Source: Planctomyces sp. SH-PL14 (lineage in GTDB: Bacteria; Planctomycetota; Planctomycetia; Planctomycetales; Planctomycetaceae). From it: a stretch of 64,000 nucleotides of DNA. The notes beneath the pieces are model-generated. The model was given only the letters and a program-made list of their open reading frames with translations. It made no database searches and was not told the origin of the DNA. Below, in pieces: positions 51,743 to 62,143 of this stretch (position 1 is its first letter; the number at the start of each line of letters is the position of its first letter). The stretch is from NCBI RefSeq assembly GCF_001610835.1, contig NZ_CP011270.1, positions 6,342,001 to 6,406,000 on the forward strand, given 5' to 3'. Position numbers and translations under genes: made by a program.

Positions 51743-53161
51743 CTATCGGGGAACAAGGCGGTCGGCCCGCTCGTTCAGATAGAACTCGAGGTAAGGATAC
51801 CCCCGGTGCCGGTCCCCCTCGGATCCACCCGTTGGCACAATCCGGCCCGCGTCGGCCGGATCGCGGAGGTCCAGTCCGTGGGCCTGTTCCCAGTCGTCGG
51901 GAAGACCGTCGCGATCCGTGTCCCGGGGGGCTGTTCCGGGAGACAGCCCCTCCAGGAACCATTCGTCGGTCGGCTTCAGGGGGGCGTTGCGGCCCCATTG
52001 GCCGGACTGTCCCTGGACTTCCTCCACCGTCCGTTTCGTCACCCGATCGCGCGGCCAGCAGCCGGCCTGGGCGAGGACGACCTCATAGGCCGCCTTGGCG
52101 TCGACAGTGGTGATCGGAGGAACCTGCGCCGGTTCCGCCAGCTCGCGGCCGTTGTTGTTGAACTGGATCCACCGCGGCACGCTCCCGGCGCCGCCCCCGT
52201 ACCGCCAGTGCCGCGGGTGCCCCTGGTCGCCCCACCCCTCGAAGTGGTTGTCCGCGACGTAATAGTCCATCTCCGGAGAGAGGGCGTAGGGATAGATCCG
52301 GTCCATCGTCTGCGGGCCGCGGCGGTAGTAGTTCCGGTGCAGGTTCACCGGGCTGCGGGCCCGGGCGCCGTGGCCATCGTCGGTGTATCCGCCGCGGCAG
52401 TTGTAGACCACGTTGTTGCAGAAGTCCCCCGCCGCGTTCGTCCGGTACGGGGCGAGGCAGGGGACGCGGCGGGCGTGATGAGCCCAGAGGTTGTGGTGCA
52501 GCGACACCGCTCCGCTGTCCTCCGCTGCGGAGATCAGTCCGAAGTTGTGGGCCCCCTTTTCATGCCCCTGATCGTCCGATTCCTCGATGGAGCACCACTG
52601 GACCGTCACGTCATGGGCGTGATAGAGGTCGATGACCTCGTCGTTTCCCCAGCTCACCGAGAGGTGGTCGAGAATGACGTTGTACGTCCCGCTCCGTCGC
52701 GGCCCGAGGCCGCCGATCTGAAGACAATCTCCCCCCTGGCCTGTGCTGCGGGGCGGGCGAACTCGCAAGTGACGGATAATGACATCGTGGACGCCGTGGT
52801 CGTACGTGGAGACCAGCCCTTCAATGGTGATCCCCGCGCCCGGCGCGGTCTGTCCGGCGATCGTGATGTGCGGCTGGGTGATCCGGACATCTCCGCGGAT
52901 GACGCCGCTCACGTCGAAGACCACGATCCGCGGTCCCGCCGCGGCACACGCCTCGGCCAGGCTCCCCGGCCCGGCGCCGTTGAGATTGGTGACGCGGATG
53001 ACCCGCCCACCGCGCCCGCCGACGCTGGCCGCTCCCCAGCCTTCGGCTCCAGGAAACGCACGAACAACGGGTGACGTGGAGGCTGCTTCCTGGGCCAGGC
53101 CGATGGACGAAACCGCCCCCAGGCAAACACCGACCGCGACAGCGAAGAGACTGGCTTTCAT
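51743..53161 (-). CDS. Secreted pectate-lyase-like right-handed beta-helix protein
   Basis: 472 residues with a signal peptide (MKASLFAVAVGVCLGAVSSI). AFPGAEGWGAASVGGRGGRV is the opening of planctomycete pectate lyases. The parallel beta helix follows: GSLAEACAAAGPRIVVFDVS, ITIAGQTAPGAGITIEG, VHDVIIRHLRVRP, NVILDHLSVSWGND and HHNLWAHHARRVPCL. These are PL1-like rungs, and HHARRVP supplies the basic catalytic side. The C-terminal part (PRDTDRDGLPDDWEQAHGLD) has a calcium-binding thrombospondin-type-3-like Asp cluster. It likely cleaves pectate or another polyuronate outside the cell. The gene follows the sigma/anti-sigma pair with only 14 bp of spacing. Confidence 0.92.
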   Translation of the reverse strand: MKASLFAVAVGVCLGAVSSIGLAQEAASTSPVVRAFPGAEGWGAASVGGRGGRVIRVTNLNGAGPGSLAEACAAAGPRIVVFDVSGVIRGDVRITQPHITIAGQTAPGAGITIEGLVSTYDHGVHDVIIRHLRVRPPRSTGQGGDCLQIGGLGPRRSGTYNVILDHLSVSWGNDEVIDLYHAHDVTVQWCSIEESDDQGHEKGAHNFGLISAAEDSGAVSLHHNLWAHHARRVPCLAPYRTNAAGDFCNNVVYNCRGGYTDDGHGARARSPVNLHRNYYRRGPQTMDRIYPYALSPEMDYYVADNHFEGWGDQGHPRHWRYGGGAGSVPRWIQFNNNGRELAEPAQVPPITTVDAKAAYEVVLAQAGCWPRDRVTKRTVEEVQGQSGQWGRNAPLKPTDEWFLEGLSPGTAPRDTDRDGLPDDWEQAHGLDLRDPADAGRIVPTGGSEGDRHRGYPYLEFYLNERADRLVPR

Positions 53162-53175
53162 GGGAGCCTTGGTGT

Positions 53176-53436
53176 TCAGCCACCGAAATCGGACTGGGAT
53201 TCGTCTTCGAGGCTCCGTAACCCCTCCATCAGCGCCTCAAACTCCGCCTGGCAGCACTGGCACTGACGGAGATGCACCTCGACGGCCCGGAGCGCTTCCG
53301 GAATCTCCTTGTGAGCCAGTTCCAGCTCCGCGAAGGCCGCCAGTTGCGCAAAGCAGCCGTCACAGTCGAGCCGATCCGTCTCGGCGGTCGCGGCGAGTCT
53401 GACCAGATCGGAGATCTGCTCGTCGGAAAGTGACAT
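53176..53436 (-). CDS. Zinc-binding anti-sigma factor (ZAS type)
   Basis: 86 residues. The ZAS signature H55-x3-C59-x2-C62 is in VHLRQCQCC, with an additional Cys pair at C25/C28 (LDCDGCF). ZAS proteins clamp a partner ECF sigma factor and release it on a signal such as thiol oxidation. No membrane segment is present, so this one is soluble. It starts 17 bp after the sigma gene at 53454 and precedes the pectate-lyase gene by 14 bp. A GGAGG site precedes the ATG. Confidence 0.85.
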   Translation of the reverse strand: MSLSDEQISDLVRLAATAETDRLDCDGCFAQLAAFAELELAHKEIPEALRAVEVHLRQCQCCQAEFEALMEGLRSLEDESQSDFGG

Positions 53437-53453
53437 CTCGCGGTCCTCCCTCC

Positions 53454-54065
53454 TCAGGCAAAAACGGCGTTCACGTCGCTGGGCGAGATCCCGGCCGCCT
53501 CAAAGCCGTCGCGGAGCCGCATCCGCGCATCGTGGACCAGTTTATAGACCGCATTCCGATTGCTCCCGGTCCGCCGGGCGATCTCCTCGACCGGCAGGCC
53601 ATCCAGGAGCCCCTGCGTCGCCTCCCGCTGCTTCTCGGTCAGGACCGTGTCGATCAGCATCCTGAGCGTTTCGAGCATGCGGCGACGATCGACTTCCCCG
53701 TCCGCCAGCTCGCCTCCAGCCGCCGGGACCGCGATACGGAGGTGCGCTCCCGTCATCGAGTCGAGCGAGACCGCCCGGTAGTGCTTCCGCCGCAACTCAT
53801 CGATCCCGATACGGGTGGCGATCGTCATCGCCCAGGTTGTGAACCGGCTCCGGCCCGCGAACTGATCGAGCGAGGCCAGGATGCGGAGGATCGCCTCCTG
53901 AACGACGTCCTCCACCAGGACGCCTCCCCCGTAGCGCTGGGACAGCGACTTCGCCAAACCGCGGGTCAGCAGCCGGGTCAGTTCCGCGAGGGCATGATCG
54001 CGAACCGGGCCGCCGGCCTTCAGGCGGTCTGTCCAATCGTCGGTGTATGACGGCTCCCGTTCCAC
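53454..54065 (-). CDS. ECF RNA polymerase sigma factor
   Basis: 203 residues, beginning at GTG 54065; this start is uncertain. The sigma-2 region contains VEDVVQEAILRILASLDQFA followed by the core-binding and -10 recognition helix FTTWAMTIATRIGIDELRRK. The sigma-4 region has LTEKQREATQGLLDGLPVEE and the helix-turn-helix IARRTGSNRNAVYKLVHDAR. It should direct RNA polymerase to a small regulon that probably includes its own operon: sigma, ZAS anti-sigma and pectate lyase are consecutive on this strand. Confidence 0.93.
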   Translation of the reverse strand: MEREPSYTDDWTDRLKAGGPVRDHALAELTRLLTRGLAKSLSQRYGGGVLVEDVVQEAILRILASLDQFAGRSRFTTWAMTIATRIGIDELRRKHYRAVSLDSMTGAHLRIAVPAAGGELADGEVDRRRMLETLRMLIDTVLTEKQREATQGLLDGLPVEEIARRTGSNRNAVYKLVHDARMRLRDGFEAAGISPSDVNAVFA

Positions 54066-54206
54066 GCGCCTGTCTCGCTGCCGGTCCCTTTGTGCACAAC
54101 GCCCATCCGGTCCGCAGGCCGCAGCTTGCCGGAAAGGCTGCCTCCTTGTCCATCGACGCCTGAGCCGGTCCGATCGCGGACGCGGCTCCCGGAGATCGAC
54201 GGCGGC

Positions 54207-54743
54207 CTACCGTCCGGAGGCGAGCGCCTTCAGAGAATCGCCCAGCGTCCAGAGGGCGGCCCCCAGCAGGACCACATCTTTGAGGAGGAACTGTCCCGGC
54301 ATCCCGGAGAGCGCGGGGAATCCGACCGAGGCTTCCACGACCCCCGGCGTCGAAAACAGGAAACTGAGCGTCGTGAGGAACATGCCGATCGCGAGCAGGC
54401 CGCCGACCGCCGACGCCCGGGCCGACCAGGGACGCAGGGCGATCAGGCCCGCGATCACGAGTTCCGAGGACCCGATGAGTGCCGACAGGCCCCGCACACT
54501 GAAGAACGAGTACGTCCAGGACATCAGCGGACTGTTGCGGACCAGCCCGCTGATCCCTTCCGCCTCGTAGGCCGTGAACTTCAAGGCCCCGATATAGACC
54601 AGAACCACAACGAGGCTGTACGGGATCGCGAACTGCCCAGCGGCCTCCACGCGAGCGGCCAGCGATGTGAGCCCCGACGGCCTGCTCTCGCGGTCGGAGA
54701 GAGCGGAAACGTTCTGAGGCCGGGCCGAAATGACGTTGGACAT
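54207..54743 (-). CDS. DUF417 (YkgB-like) membrane protein
   Basis: 178 residues from ATG 54743, preceded by GGGAG. Four membrane segments, at about residues 37-55, 84-102, 108-128 and 152-170. The motifs SLVVVLVYIGALKFTAYEAE, GISGLVRNSPLMSWTYSFFS and LSFLFSTPGV are the DUF417 signature. E. coli relatives (YkgB, RclC) are linked to chlorine-stress resistance; that role is not established here. The N-terminal 30 residues are a soluble extension. Flanked by about 140 and 180 bp of spacer without recognised features. Confidence 0.9.
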   Translation of the reverse strand: MSNVISARPQNVSALSDRESRPSGLTSLAARVEAAGQFAIPYSLVVVLVYIGALKFTAYEAEGISGLVRNSPLMSWTYSFFSVRGLSALIGSSELVIAGLIALRPWSARASAVGGLLAIGMFLTTLSFLFSTPGVVEASVGFPALSGMPGQFLLKDVVLLGAALWTLGDSLKALASGR

Positions 54744-54926
54744 GATCGAAGCTCCCGAGGCTGACAACAGAGTTGACCGGCAGGCCATTCGGCCTTGCCC
54801 ACAGCCATGAGACGAAGCCATCGCGCAACGTCTTACCCCCCATCCGTCCCGGTTTTTCCAGGACAGCCGTCGAGTCGCCGGGGCGAAGCGACGAGAGCGG
54901 ATCACGACTCCGTGTTCCCTTCCGGA

Positions 54927-56487
54927 CTACCGGTGCACAGTTCCGTTCAACACACTCCAGAGGAGCGCGTGAGGTTGTCTTGCTCCCAGGAGGTCCAGGA
55001 TGAAGTCGTCGTCCGTCGCCACACGCATCCGGCGAAGGAGATCGGGGCCTTGACCGTCGTCCGGCGGGGGCGATTCGAGGAGAGAGGGATCGAGAGCCCA
55101 ATGAACGACCAGGGACCGTATGGTCACCCTGAGGCTGGTGATCTCCGCATCCTTGTCTCTTAGCTCAATCCCCTGCCGAATCGAGACGACCGTGGTGACG
55201 ATCGCCAGCAGGAGCGCCCCGATCGTCGTGAGACCGGTCCTGCGAACCAGCCGCCGCAATCGCTGCCACAGTCTCTGCAGGGGGCAGGTCATTCGAGCCA
55301 CGATGGCATCGCCATCCAGAAAACGCTGCAGGTCCTCAGCCAGCGCTTCCGCCGTCTCGTACCGATCGGCCGGATTTTTGGCGAGACACTTGAGGCAGAT
55401 CGTCTGGATGTCCACTGCGATCGAGGGGGTCACCTGGCGCGGGGGAATCGGGTCACGTTCGATGATCTGCTTCAACGTTTCGAGGACGCTGGCCGCCTGA
55501 AACGGGGGGCGGCCGACGACCAGGCAGTAGAGAATCGCCCCAAGGGAGTAGATGTCGGACCTGGGGCTGATCCGTTCGACGTCTCCCTCGGCCTGCTCGG
55601 GAGCCATGTAGCTGGCCGTCCCCATGATCTGGCCGGGGAGGGTCACACCGCTTTCCGCCTCCAGCCGTTTGGCGAGGCCGAAATCCGCGACCCTCGGGTG
55701 GTCATCCCGATCGATGAGGACGTTCTTTGGCTTGAGGTCCCGGTGGACGATCCCCTGCGTGTGCGCGTAGTGAACGGCTCGGGCGATCCGCGTGACGAAC
55801 CAGGCGGCAACGGTACTCGACAACGGACCGTCCGCCAGCCGATCCTCCAGGCTTCCCCCCCTCCACGTACGGCATCGAGAAGTAGTGATACCCTTTCCAT
55901 TCACCCCGGTCGAAAATCGGGACGATTCCCGGATGGGCCAGCGAGGCGGCCGCCTTCGCTTCCGCCTGAAAGCGGTGGATCTCCTGCGGGGAGGCGGTGG
56001 TCCCGCTCCGAATCATCTTCAGCGCGACAGGTCGGTTCAGGCTTCTCTGACGAGCCCGGTACACGATCCCCATCCCGCCACTACTGATTTCTCCGAGGAT
56101 CTCGTAGTCGTCGAGAAGCGGTGAGCCCGTCGTCTTCCGGTCGGCATTGTCGAATCCCGACGGATGTGATTCCGCGCCTTCGCCGGGGAACGTCTCGGCC
56201 AGAGAGGCGATCTGCCGCAGCTTCCCGGGCAGCAGTTCCAGGGGCGAGTCCACGTGACCCGTTGCACCGGAGTTGGTGCTCGCTGACGCTCCACTGGCGC
56301 TATCGCCTCCAGACTCCCCCAGGAAGCCGGAGTTGACGTCGTCCGCCGCCAGGAGCCGGAGAACAAGGTCCGCGGTTTCCGGGGAGTCGCCGCAGCGCGC
56401 CCGGACCCAGGACTGGCGGTCGGCGGAAGGGACATCCTTGGCCTCGCGGTAAAGGTCATAAAGATTCTCGCCGTCTGGGATCGCCAT
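54927..56487 (-). pseudogene. Ser/Thr protein kinase split by a +1 frameshift in a G7 run
   Basis: The first part (ATG 56487 down to about 55860) holds the Gly loop GEISSGGMGIVYRARQ, the Lys in PVALKMI, and the hinge HYFSMPYVEGG. The second part, in the next frame, continues GSLEDRLADGPLSS, then the loop IVHRDLKPKNVLID, VADFGLAKRLE and SYMAPEQAEGD. A membrane segment near TIGALLLAIVTTVVSI and a short C-terminal tail complete it. The minus-strand run of seven Gs at 55855-55861 explains the break; six Gs would restore one 520-residue kinase. All catalytic motifs are otherwise intact, so this is either a very recent mutation, a phase-variable tract or a sequencing error. Partner of the sigma factor at 56500. 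Confidence 0.9.
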
Positions 56488-56499
56488 GGGAGAAGGTCA

Positions 56500-57024
56500 T
56501 CATCCTTTCAGGGCGTCGTAGAGAAACGCCTTCGCGAATCTCCAGTCCGTGTGCACGGTGCCACGCGTGACTCCCAGCAGTTCGGCGATCTCCTTGTTCC
56601 TGAGGCCGCCGAAATACTTCAGTTCGACGACTTGGGCGGATCGCCGGTGCAGCTTCTTCAGGGCCACCAGGGCGTCGTTCAGGTCGACGATGTCGAAGTC
56701 CTCGCCGGACCCCGCGACAGAAACCATGAGTGTTTCCGAAGTCGCACCCGGCGCCTGTTCCACCCGCCGCCGTCGATTTCGTCCGTACTCCACGAGACGC
56801 CGCCGAATGATCCTCGCGCCGACCGCCAGGACCCGGTTCCGATTGCCCCGGTCGACGTTCCGCTGTTTGAGCAGTCGGAAGTAGGCGTCGTTCACGAGCA
56901 GGGTGGGCTGGAGCGAATGCCCCGGCCGCTCCTTGGAGAGAGCCCTCTCCGCGATCGCTCTCAGTTCGCGGGCGACCTCGGCAAACCACGCGAACTGGGA
57001 GTCCGTTGGACGAGGAGTATTCAT
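56500..57024 (-). CDS. ECF-type sigma factor of the planctomycete kinase-linked class
   Basis: 174 residues. The pattern LKQRNVDRGNRNRVLAVGAR followed by IIRRRLVEYGRNRRRRVE is typical of the ECF sigma class abundant in planctomycetes (Pfam Sigma70_ECF). The helix-turn-helix region is VELKYFGGLRNKEIAELLGV, then TRGTVHTDWRFAKAFLYDAL. It is 12 bp upstream of the broken Ser/Thr kinase gene on the same strand; in this class the kinase is thought to control sigma activity by phosphorylation. The start at ATG 57024 lacks a strong ribosome site. Confidence 0.92.
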   Translation of the reverse strand: MNTPRPTDSQFAWFAEVARELRAIAERALSKERPGHSLQPTLLVNDAYFRLLKQRNVDRGNRNRVLAVGARIIRRRLVEYGRNRRRRVEQAPGATSETLMVSVAGSGEDFDIVDLNDALVALKKLHRRSAQVVELKYFGGLRNKEIAELLGVTRGTVHTDWRFAKAFLYDALKG

Positions 57025-57329
57025 GACTTCATCAACGCGCTGGCCGTGGCTGACGAATGACTATTTTCGATTCTTCTGATTTTTGACTGCACAGTTTGCC
57101 CGCATCGGACGCCAATAGATATGGAGTCCTGATTCAGTTTGAGCAGATGTCGGGAGAAAATGTCGAGCTCGAATCCGGGCTACACGGAGTGATCGCAGCG
57201 GACGGAGGCCGAGTCTGCCGAAGGCGGGCGGGCAGAGGGTCTTCGTTGTCGTCTCAATCGCACCGGGCACGACATCGAACGGTGAGGCGGGCCCCGTGCG
57301 CGAGGCCCTTCGTCAAGAAGGGTTCTCGC
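57025..57329. other. Spacer upstream of the ECF sigma gene
   Basis: About 300 bp, relatively AT-rich from 57060 to 57150 (ATTTTCGATTCTTCTGATTT), which probably includes the sigma gene promoter. No gene or repeat was recognised before repeat copy 10 begins. Confidence 0.4.
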
Positions 57330-57602
57330 CACGGCCCCCCCCGGCACTACGTTGCTACGTCAAACCCAATGTGCGACGGCAGCCTGGGGGGCCGTGGCAA
57401 ACAATGGATGTCCCCTCTCTGGTGCCAGCGTTGAGGACTCACGGCTCGCTTTGGAATCCCCGCGGATTGGTGAGTGGGAATCCCATACGTTGTCCGTGCT
57501 GGATACATGCTCCTTCTGACGACTCTCGACGGCCAGGCCTCCGGCGGGCAAAGGGGCGTTGCCCCTCTGCACTCCCCACCAGGGTAGCCCCTGGACCCGG
57601 TG
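57330..57602 (-). repeat. Dispersed multi-hairpin repeat, copy 10 (reverse, internal deletion)
   Basis: From CCCCGGCACTACGTTGC through GTCAAACCCAATGTGCG to CCCCTGGACCCGGT. About 50 bp are missing right after GGCAGCCTGGGG: the right hairpin and the CCGCCGGAGG block are gone, and the sequence resumes at CCGTGGCAAACAATGGATG. The other end is complete, with hairpin 1 as CCAGGG-GCTA-CCCTGG on the minus strand. It lies between the ECF sigma and ahcY genes. Confidence 0.82.
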
Positions 57603-57648
57603 GATAGACGTCGCGGTGGGCTTGGCTCTTCCATCTCCTCTTAGAAAT

Positions 57649-57680
57649 AAAAAAGCGGCGGACTTTCGTCCGCCGCTTCT
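57649..57680 (-). terminator. Rho-independent terminator of ahcY
   Basis: On the minus strand, AAGCGGCGGAC / GTCCGCCGCTT around GAAA is followed by TTTTTATTT. It begins about 30 bp after the ahcY stop codon. Confidence 0.92.
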
Positions 57681-57709
57681 GATTGCTATCCGCGAGCAAC
57701 AACCGACTC

Positions 57710-59044
<1,335 letters not shown>

Positions 59045-59249
59045 CGGAAAACAATCCTTGGACAGACGAGACAGAACAGACGAAACCGGCCTCCGCGCAC
59101 GGCCGGAGGGCCTGACCCGTTGGAAACGGACCGCCGCAGAATAGGGGAAGGCCCCCACCATAAACAAGACGCTGGCAAGGAAATCGCTGGGTGGGAGGTC
59201 ATTTTGACGGATGCGAATTCCTTGTGAAGATGGGAGTTACGGCGAAGAG

Positions 59250-59574
59250 AACCGGGTCTAGGGCGGATGCCCTGGTGGCGTGCAGGGGCCACCCCCTGCC
59301 CGCCGGAGGCCTGTCTCGTCGGGAACCATCGGAAGGAGTTCGTATCCAAGCGCGGACGACGTATCGGATGCCCCCTCACCAACCCGCGGGGATTGCAACG
59401 CGAGGGGTGTACTTTGAGGGAGTCCTCAACGCTGGTTCCACAAAGCGGTCGCCCGTTACCTACCACGGTTCCTCATCGAAGCGCCTCCGGCGGCAAGGGG
59501 TGACCCCCTTGACCCCGGCTGCCGTGGCACGTTGGGTTAGAGCAAACACAGCTGTGCCGGCAAGGACGCGGTTT
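59250..59574 (+). repeat. Dispersed multi-hairpin repeat, copy 11 (forward)
   Basis: Begins AACCGGGTCTAGGGCGGAT and ends TGTGCCGGCAAGGACGCGGT. Hairpin 1 is CTAGGGC-GGAT-GCCCTGG. Hairpin 2 is shortened to GCAGGGG-CCAC-CCCCTGC yet remains perfectly paired. The right hairpin is CAAGGGG-TGAC-CCCCTTG. It ends 12 bp from the mutL stop codon. Confidence 0.86.
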
Positions 59575-59585
59575 GTGCATCCCCG

Positions 59586-61736
59586 TTAGGAACCCAAACG
59601 GCCGAACTGCCGGTCCAGCTCCACCCGCGAGAGCATCAGCGCCGTCGGCCTCCCGTGCGGACAGTGGTGGGCATCGTCCACGAGATGTCGCTGGGCCAGC
59701 AGCGACTCGATCTCCTCCGGCTTCAGCCGCTGACCCGCCTTGATCGCCGCCTTGCACGACATCATGTGCAGGATCGAATCGAGGAGATCCCGCCGCGTCA
59801 CCTTCTGACCGGACGCCTCCAGCTCGTCGACGACGTGCCGCAGGATCTCCGCCGGGTCCGCCTTGGCCAGCATCGTCGGATAGCCCGTCAGCGCAACGGT
59901 GTTGCCGCTGAACGACTGCACCTGCAGCCCGAGCTCGGCCAAGACATCGGTCTGGTCGATCAGCAGGCCGACTTCCCGCGGCGACAGTTCGATCGTCACC
60001 GGGATCAGGAGTCGCTGGACCTCGACCGACTTCGCCAGGACCCGCTCCCGCAGCCGCTCGTACATGATCCGCTCGTGGAGCGCGTGCTGGTCGATGAGCT
60101 GGATCCCCTCCGTCGTCTCGACAATGAGGTAGCAGTCATGGACCTGCATCGCCCGGACTTCGGCACCGGCCGACGTTGGCGCGGACACATCGTGTGCGGT
60201 CGGGGCGTAGACGATGGACGAGGGACGCGGCTCGACCTCCGTCGGAGAGAAACGCTCGGCGGGAGGACCTGAATCGGCGAAGCGGTCGTCTGGAGCGGAC
60301 ACCGCCGGTCGCGGGGCGCCGAAGTCGGGATAGGGCCGGAACGGCGCGGGGGCGGCATCGGCACTCCATGAGGAGGACCGCGGGGCGGTGTCTCCCGAAT
60401 CCCGTTCATGGCCCTCGACGGCCCGGGCGGGGAACGCGGTGCGTTCAGCGTCGCCGTCGCTGCTGGCCGGGCGGTCGAAGAGACTCGGCGCCGGCGGGGC
60501 GGGGGAGAGCTGACGGTCGATCCAGGAGGCGAGCTCCTGCTGCATTGTCGGCCGCTGCTCCCACTCGCCGTCGCCCTCGGCGCGACTCGTCTCGCTTGGT
60601 CCCCCCAGGCTCGACAAGACGAATCCGCTGCCGGTCTTCACCCCGCCGCCGGACTGCATCCCGCGGGCGTCGAGGTTCGAGTCGAGATTCATCGACAGGA
60701 ACTTCGTCCGGATCGTCGCCAGCACGAGCCGGAACAGCGGCTGACTGTCGAGGAACCGGACTTCTGACTTCGTGGGATGGACGTTGACGTCGACGTTCTC
60801 CGGCGACATCTCGAGGAACAGGAAGGCGATCGGATATCGCCCCACCATGACCAGCCCGCGGTACGATTCGGTCAGTGCCTGCTGGAGCGTCCGGTCCTGA
60901 ATCCAGCGGCCGTTGAGGAACAGGTACTGCCCCTTGCGGGTCGGCTTCGTCTGGCTCGGATGGGCCACGAAGCCCCACAGTCGGTTGCCGTCCCGCTCCC
61001 CTTCGATCGGGATCAGGTGCTTCGCCAGTTCGGAGCCGTAGAATAGCTCCAGCCGCTCGCGGAGCTGGTCTGTCGCCGGGAGCTCATAGATCGTGCGGTC
61101 GTTGTGCCGCAGGACCATGTGGAGGTTCGGATTCGCCAAGGCCAGCCGCGTGAACTGTTCGGCGATATGGGCGAACTCGGTCGACGGCGACTTGAGGAAC
61201 TTCCGGCGGACCGGCGTGCTGACGAAGAGCTGCTTGACCTCGATGGTCGTTCCGACCGGGCCGCCGCTCGGGATCGGCTCTTTGAGGATGCCGGCGTCGA
61301 CCTGCAGCTCATGGCCGATCGGATGCTCGGCCCGCCGCGAGCGGATGCGGAACTGCGAGACTTCGGCGATCGACGCCAGGGCTTCGCCGCGGAACCCCAT
61401 CGAGCGGACGTGGAACAGGTCGTCCGCCTCGCGGATCTTGCTCGTGGCGTGCGGCGTCACCGCCAGCAGGAGATCGTCTGGATGGATCCCCTCGCCGTTG
61501 TCGAGGATCCGGATCAGCTCCGCGCCCCCCTGGCCGATGTCGACTTCGATCCGGGTCGCGAGGGCGTCGATCGAGTTCTCGACGAGCTCCTTCACGACGC
61601 TCGCCGGGCGCTCGATGACTTCCCCGGCGGCGATCTTGTTGACGACGCTGACCGAGAGCTTCTGGATCCGCGATCCGGCGTCGGCGGTGGAAGAGACTTC
61701 GGTCGCCGGGAGGTCAGGGTCGGTCGAAGCGGTCAT
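59586..61736 (-). CDS. mutL: DNA mismatch repair protein MutL
   Basis: 716 residues from ATG 61736. The frame is open upstream, but that part is repeat-like sequence. The N-terminal GHKL ATPase shows KIAAGEVIERPASVVKELVE, DNGEGI, and GFRGEALASIAEVS. A long low-complexity linker (about 340-500, Pro/Ala/Ser-rich) is followed by the C-terminal dimerisation domain. There the endonuclease motif DQHA-x2-E-x4-E is read as DQHALHERIMYE, with CKAAIKAGQRL, CPHGRP and a final FGR. This is the nicking type of MutL found in bacteria that lack MutH. It matches MutS elsewhere in the genome by function. Repeat copy 11 lies beyond its stop. Confidence 0.96.
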   Translation of the reverse strand: MTASTDPDLPATEVSSTADAGSRIQKLSVSVVNKIAAGEVIERPASVVKELVENSIDALATRIEVDIGQGGAELIRILDNGEGIHPDDLLLAVTPHATSKIREADDLFHVRSMGFRGEALASIAEVSQFRIRSRRAEHPIGHELQVDAGILKEPIPSGGPVGTTIEVKQLFVSTPVRRKFLKSPSTEFAHIAEQFTRLALANPNLHMVLRHNDRTIYELPATDQLRERLELFYGSELAKHLIPIEGERDGNRLWGFVAHPSQTKPTRKGQYLFLNGRWIQDRTLQQALTESYRGLVMVGRYPIAFLFLEMSPENVDVNVHPTKSEVRFLDSQPLFRLVLATIRTKFLSMNLDSNLDARGMQSGGGVKTGSGFVLSSLGGPSETSRAEGDGEWEQRPTMQQELASWIDRQLSPAPPAPSLFDRPASSDGDAERTAFPARAVEGHERDSGDTAPRSSSWSADAAPAPFRPYPDFGAPRPAVSAPDDRFADSGPPAERFSPTEVEPRPSSIVYAPTAHDVSAPTSAGAEVRAMQVHDCYLIVETTEGIQLIDQHALHERIMYERLRERVLAKSVEVQRLLIPVTIELSPREVGLLIDQTDVLAELGLQVQSFSGNTVALTGYPTMLAKADPAEILRHVVDELEASGQKVTRRDLLDSILHMMSCKAAIKAGQRLKPEEIESLLAQRHLVDDAHHCPHGRPTALMLSRVELDRQFGRLGS

Positions 61737-61860
61737 GGAGTCGGACGCGGAAACGCGAGAGGTCGTCAAAGGGTGAAGGTTACCAGAAGGGGGCGGGGGA
61801 TTCACTTCGCCCTTCCGCGGGTTTTCCCTGTTCATTGGCGTACTCCTTATTGTGTCCTCC

Positions 61861-61940
61861 GTGTCCTCTGTGATCTCCGTTCCTCTGTGTTTCAAAATTC
61901 CTCCGGAAGGAAAACACAGAGGAACGGAGGACACAGAGAG
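61861..61940. repeat. Diverged inverted-repeat hairpin (CACAGAGGAACGGAGGACACAG type)
   Basis: CTCCGTTCCTCTGTGTTT (left) and AAACACAGAGGAACGGAG (right) are exact reverse complements; the outer parts continue with imperfect pairing (GTGTCCTCTGTG / GGACACAGAGAG). The arms recall the CACAGATGAACACAGAT family but use other bases at set positions. It lies between the divergent mutL and NIPSNAP genes; the rest of this 400-bp spacer shows nothing recognisable. Confidence 0.75.
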
Positions 61941-62143
61941 AAGACGAGAGGGGGGAGCGACACATCGGGGGCGGTGGCGATCGCTGCAGCTCAAGATGAG
62001 CTTCGCCCTGCCGGTCGCCGGCGATCAGGCTTCCCCGGTCGAGAGACGCCACCGACTTTCGAGACACACGCTCTCCCCTCGATGGACAGTCCCATCAGTC
62101 GATCCTAATGTCACCCCGAGCCAAGTCCCCTGGGAGATGACTG

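Noticed and set aside
53176-57024. The two ECF sigma genes as one duplicated module
   Set aside because: They belong to different sigma classes by sequence pattern and have different partners (ZAS anti-sigma versus kinase).
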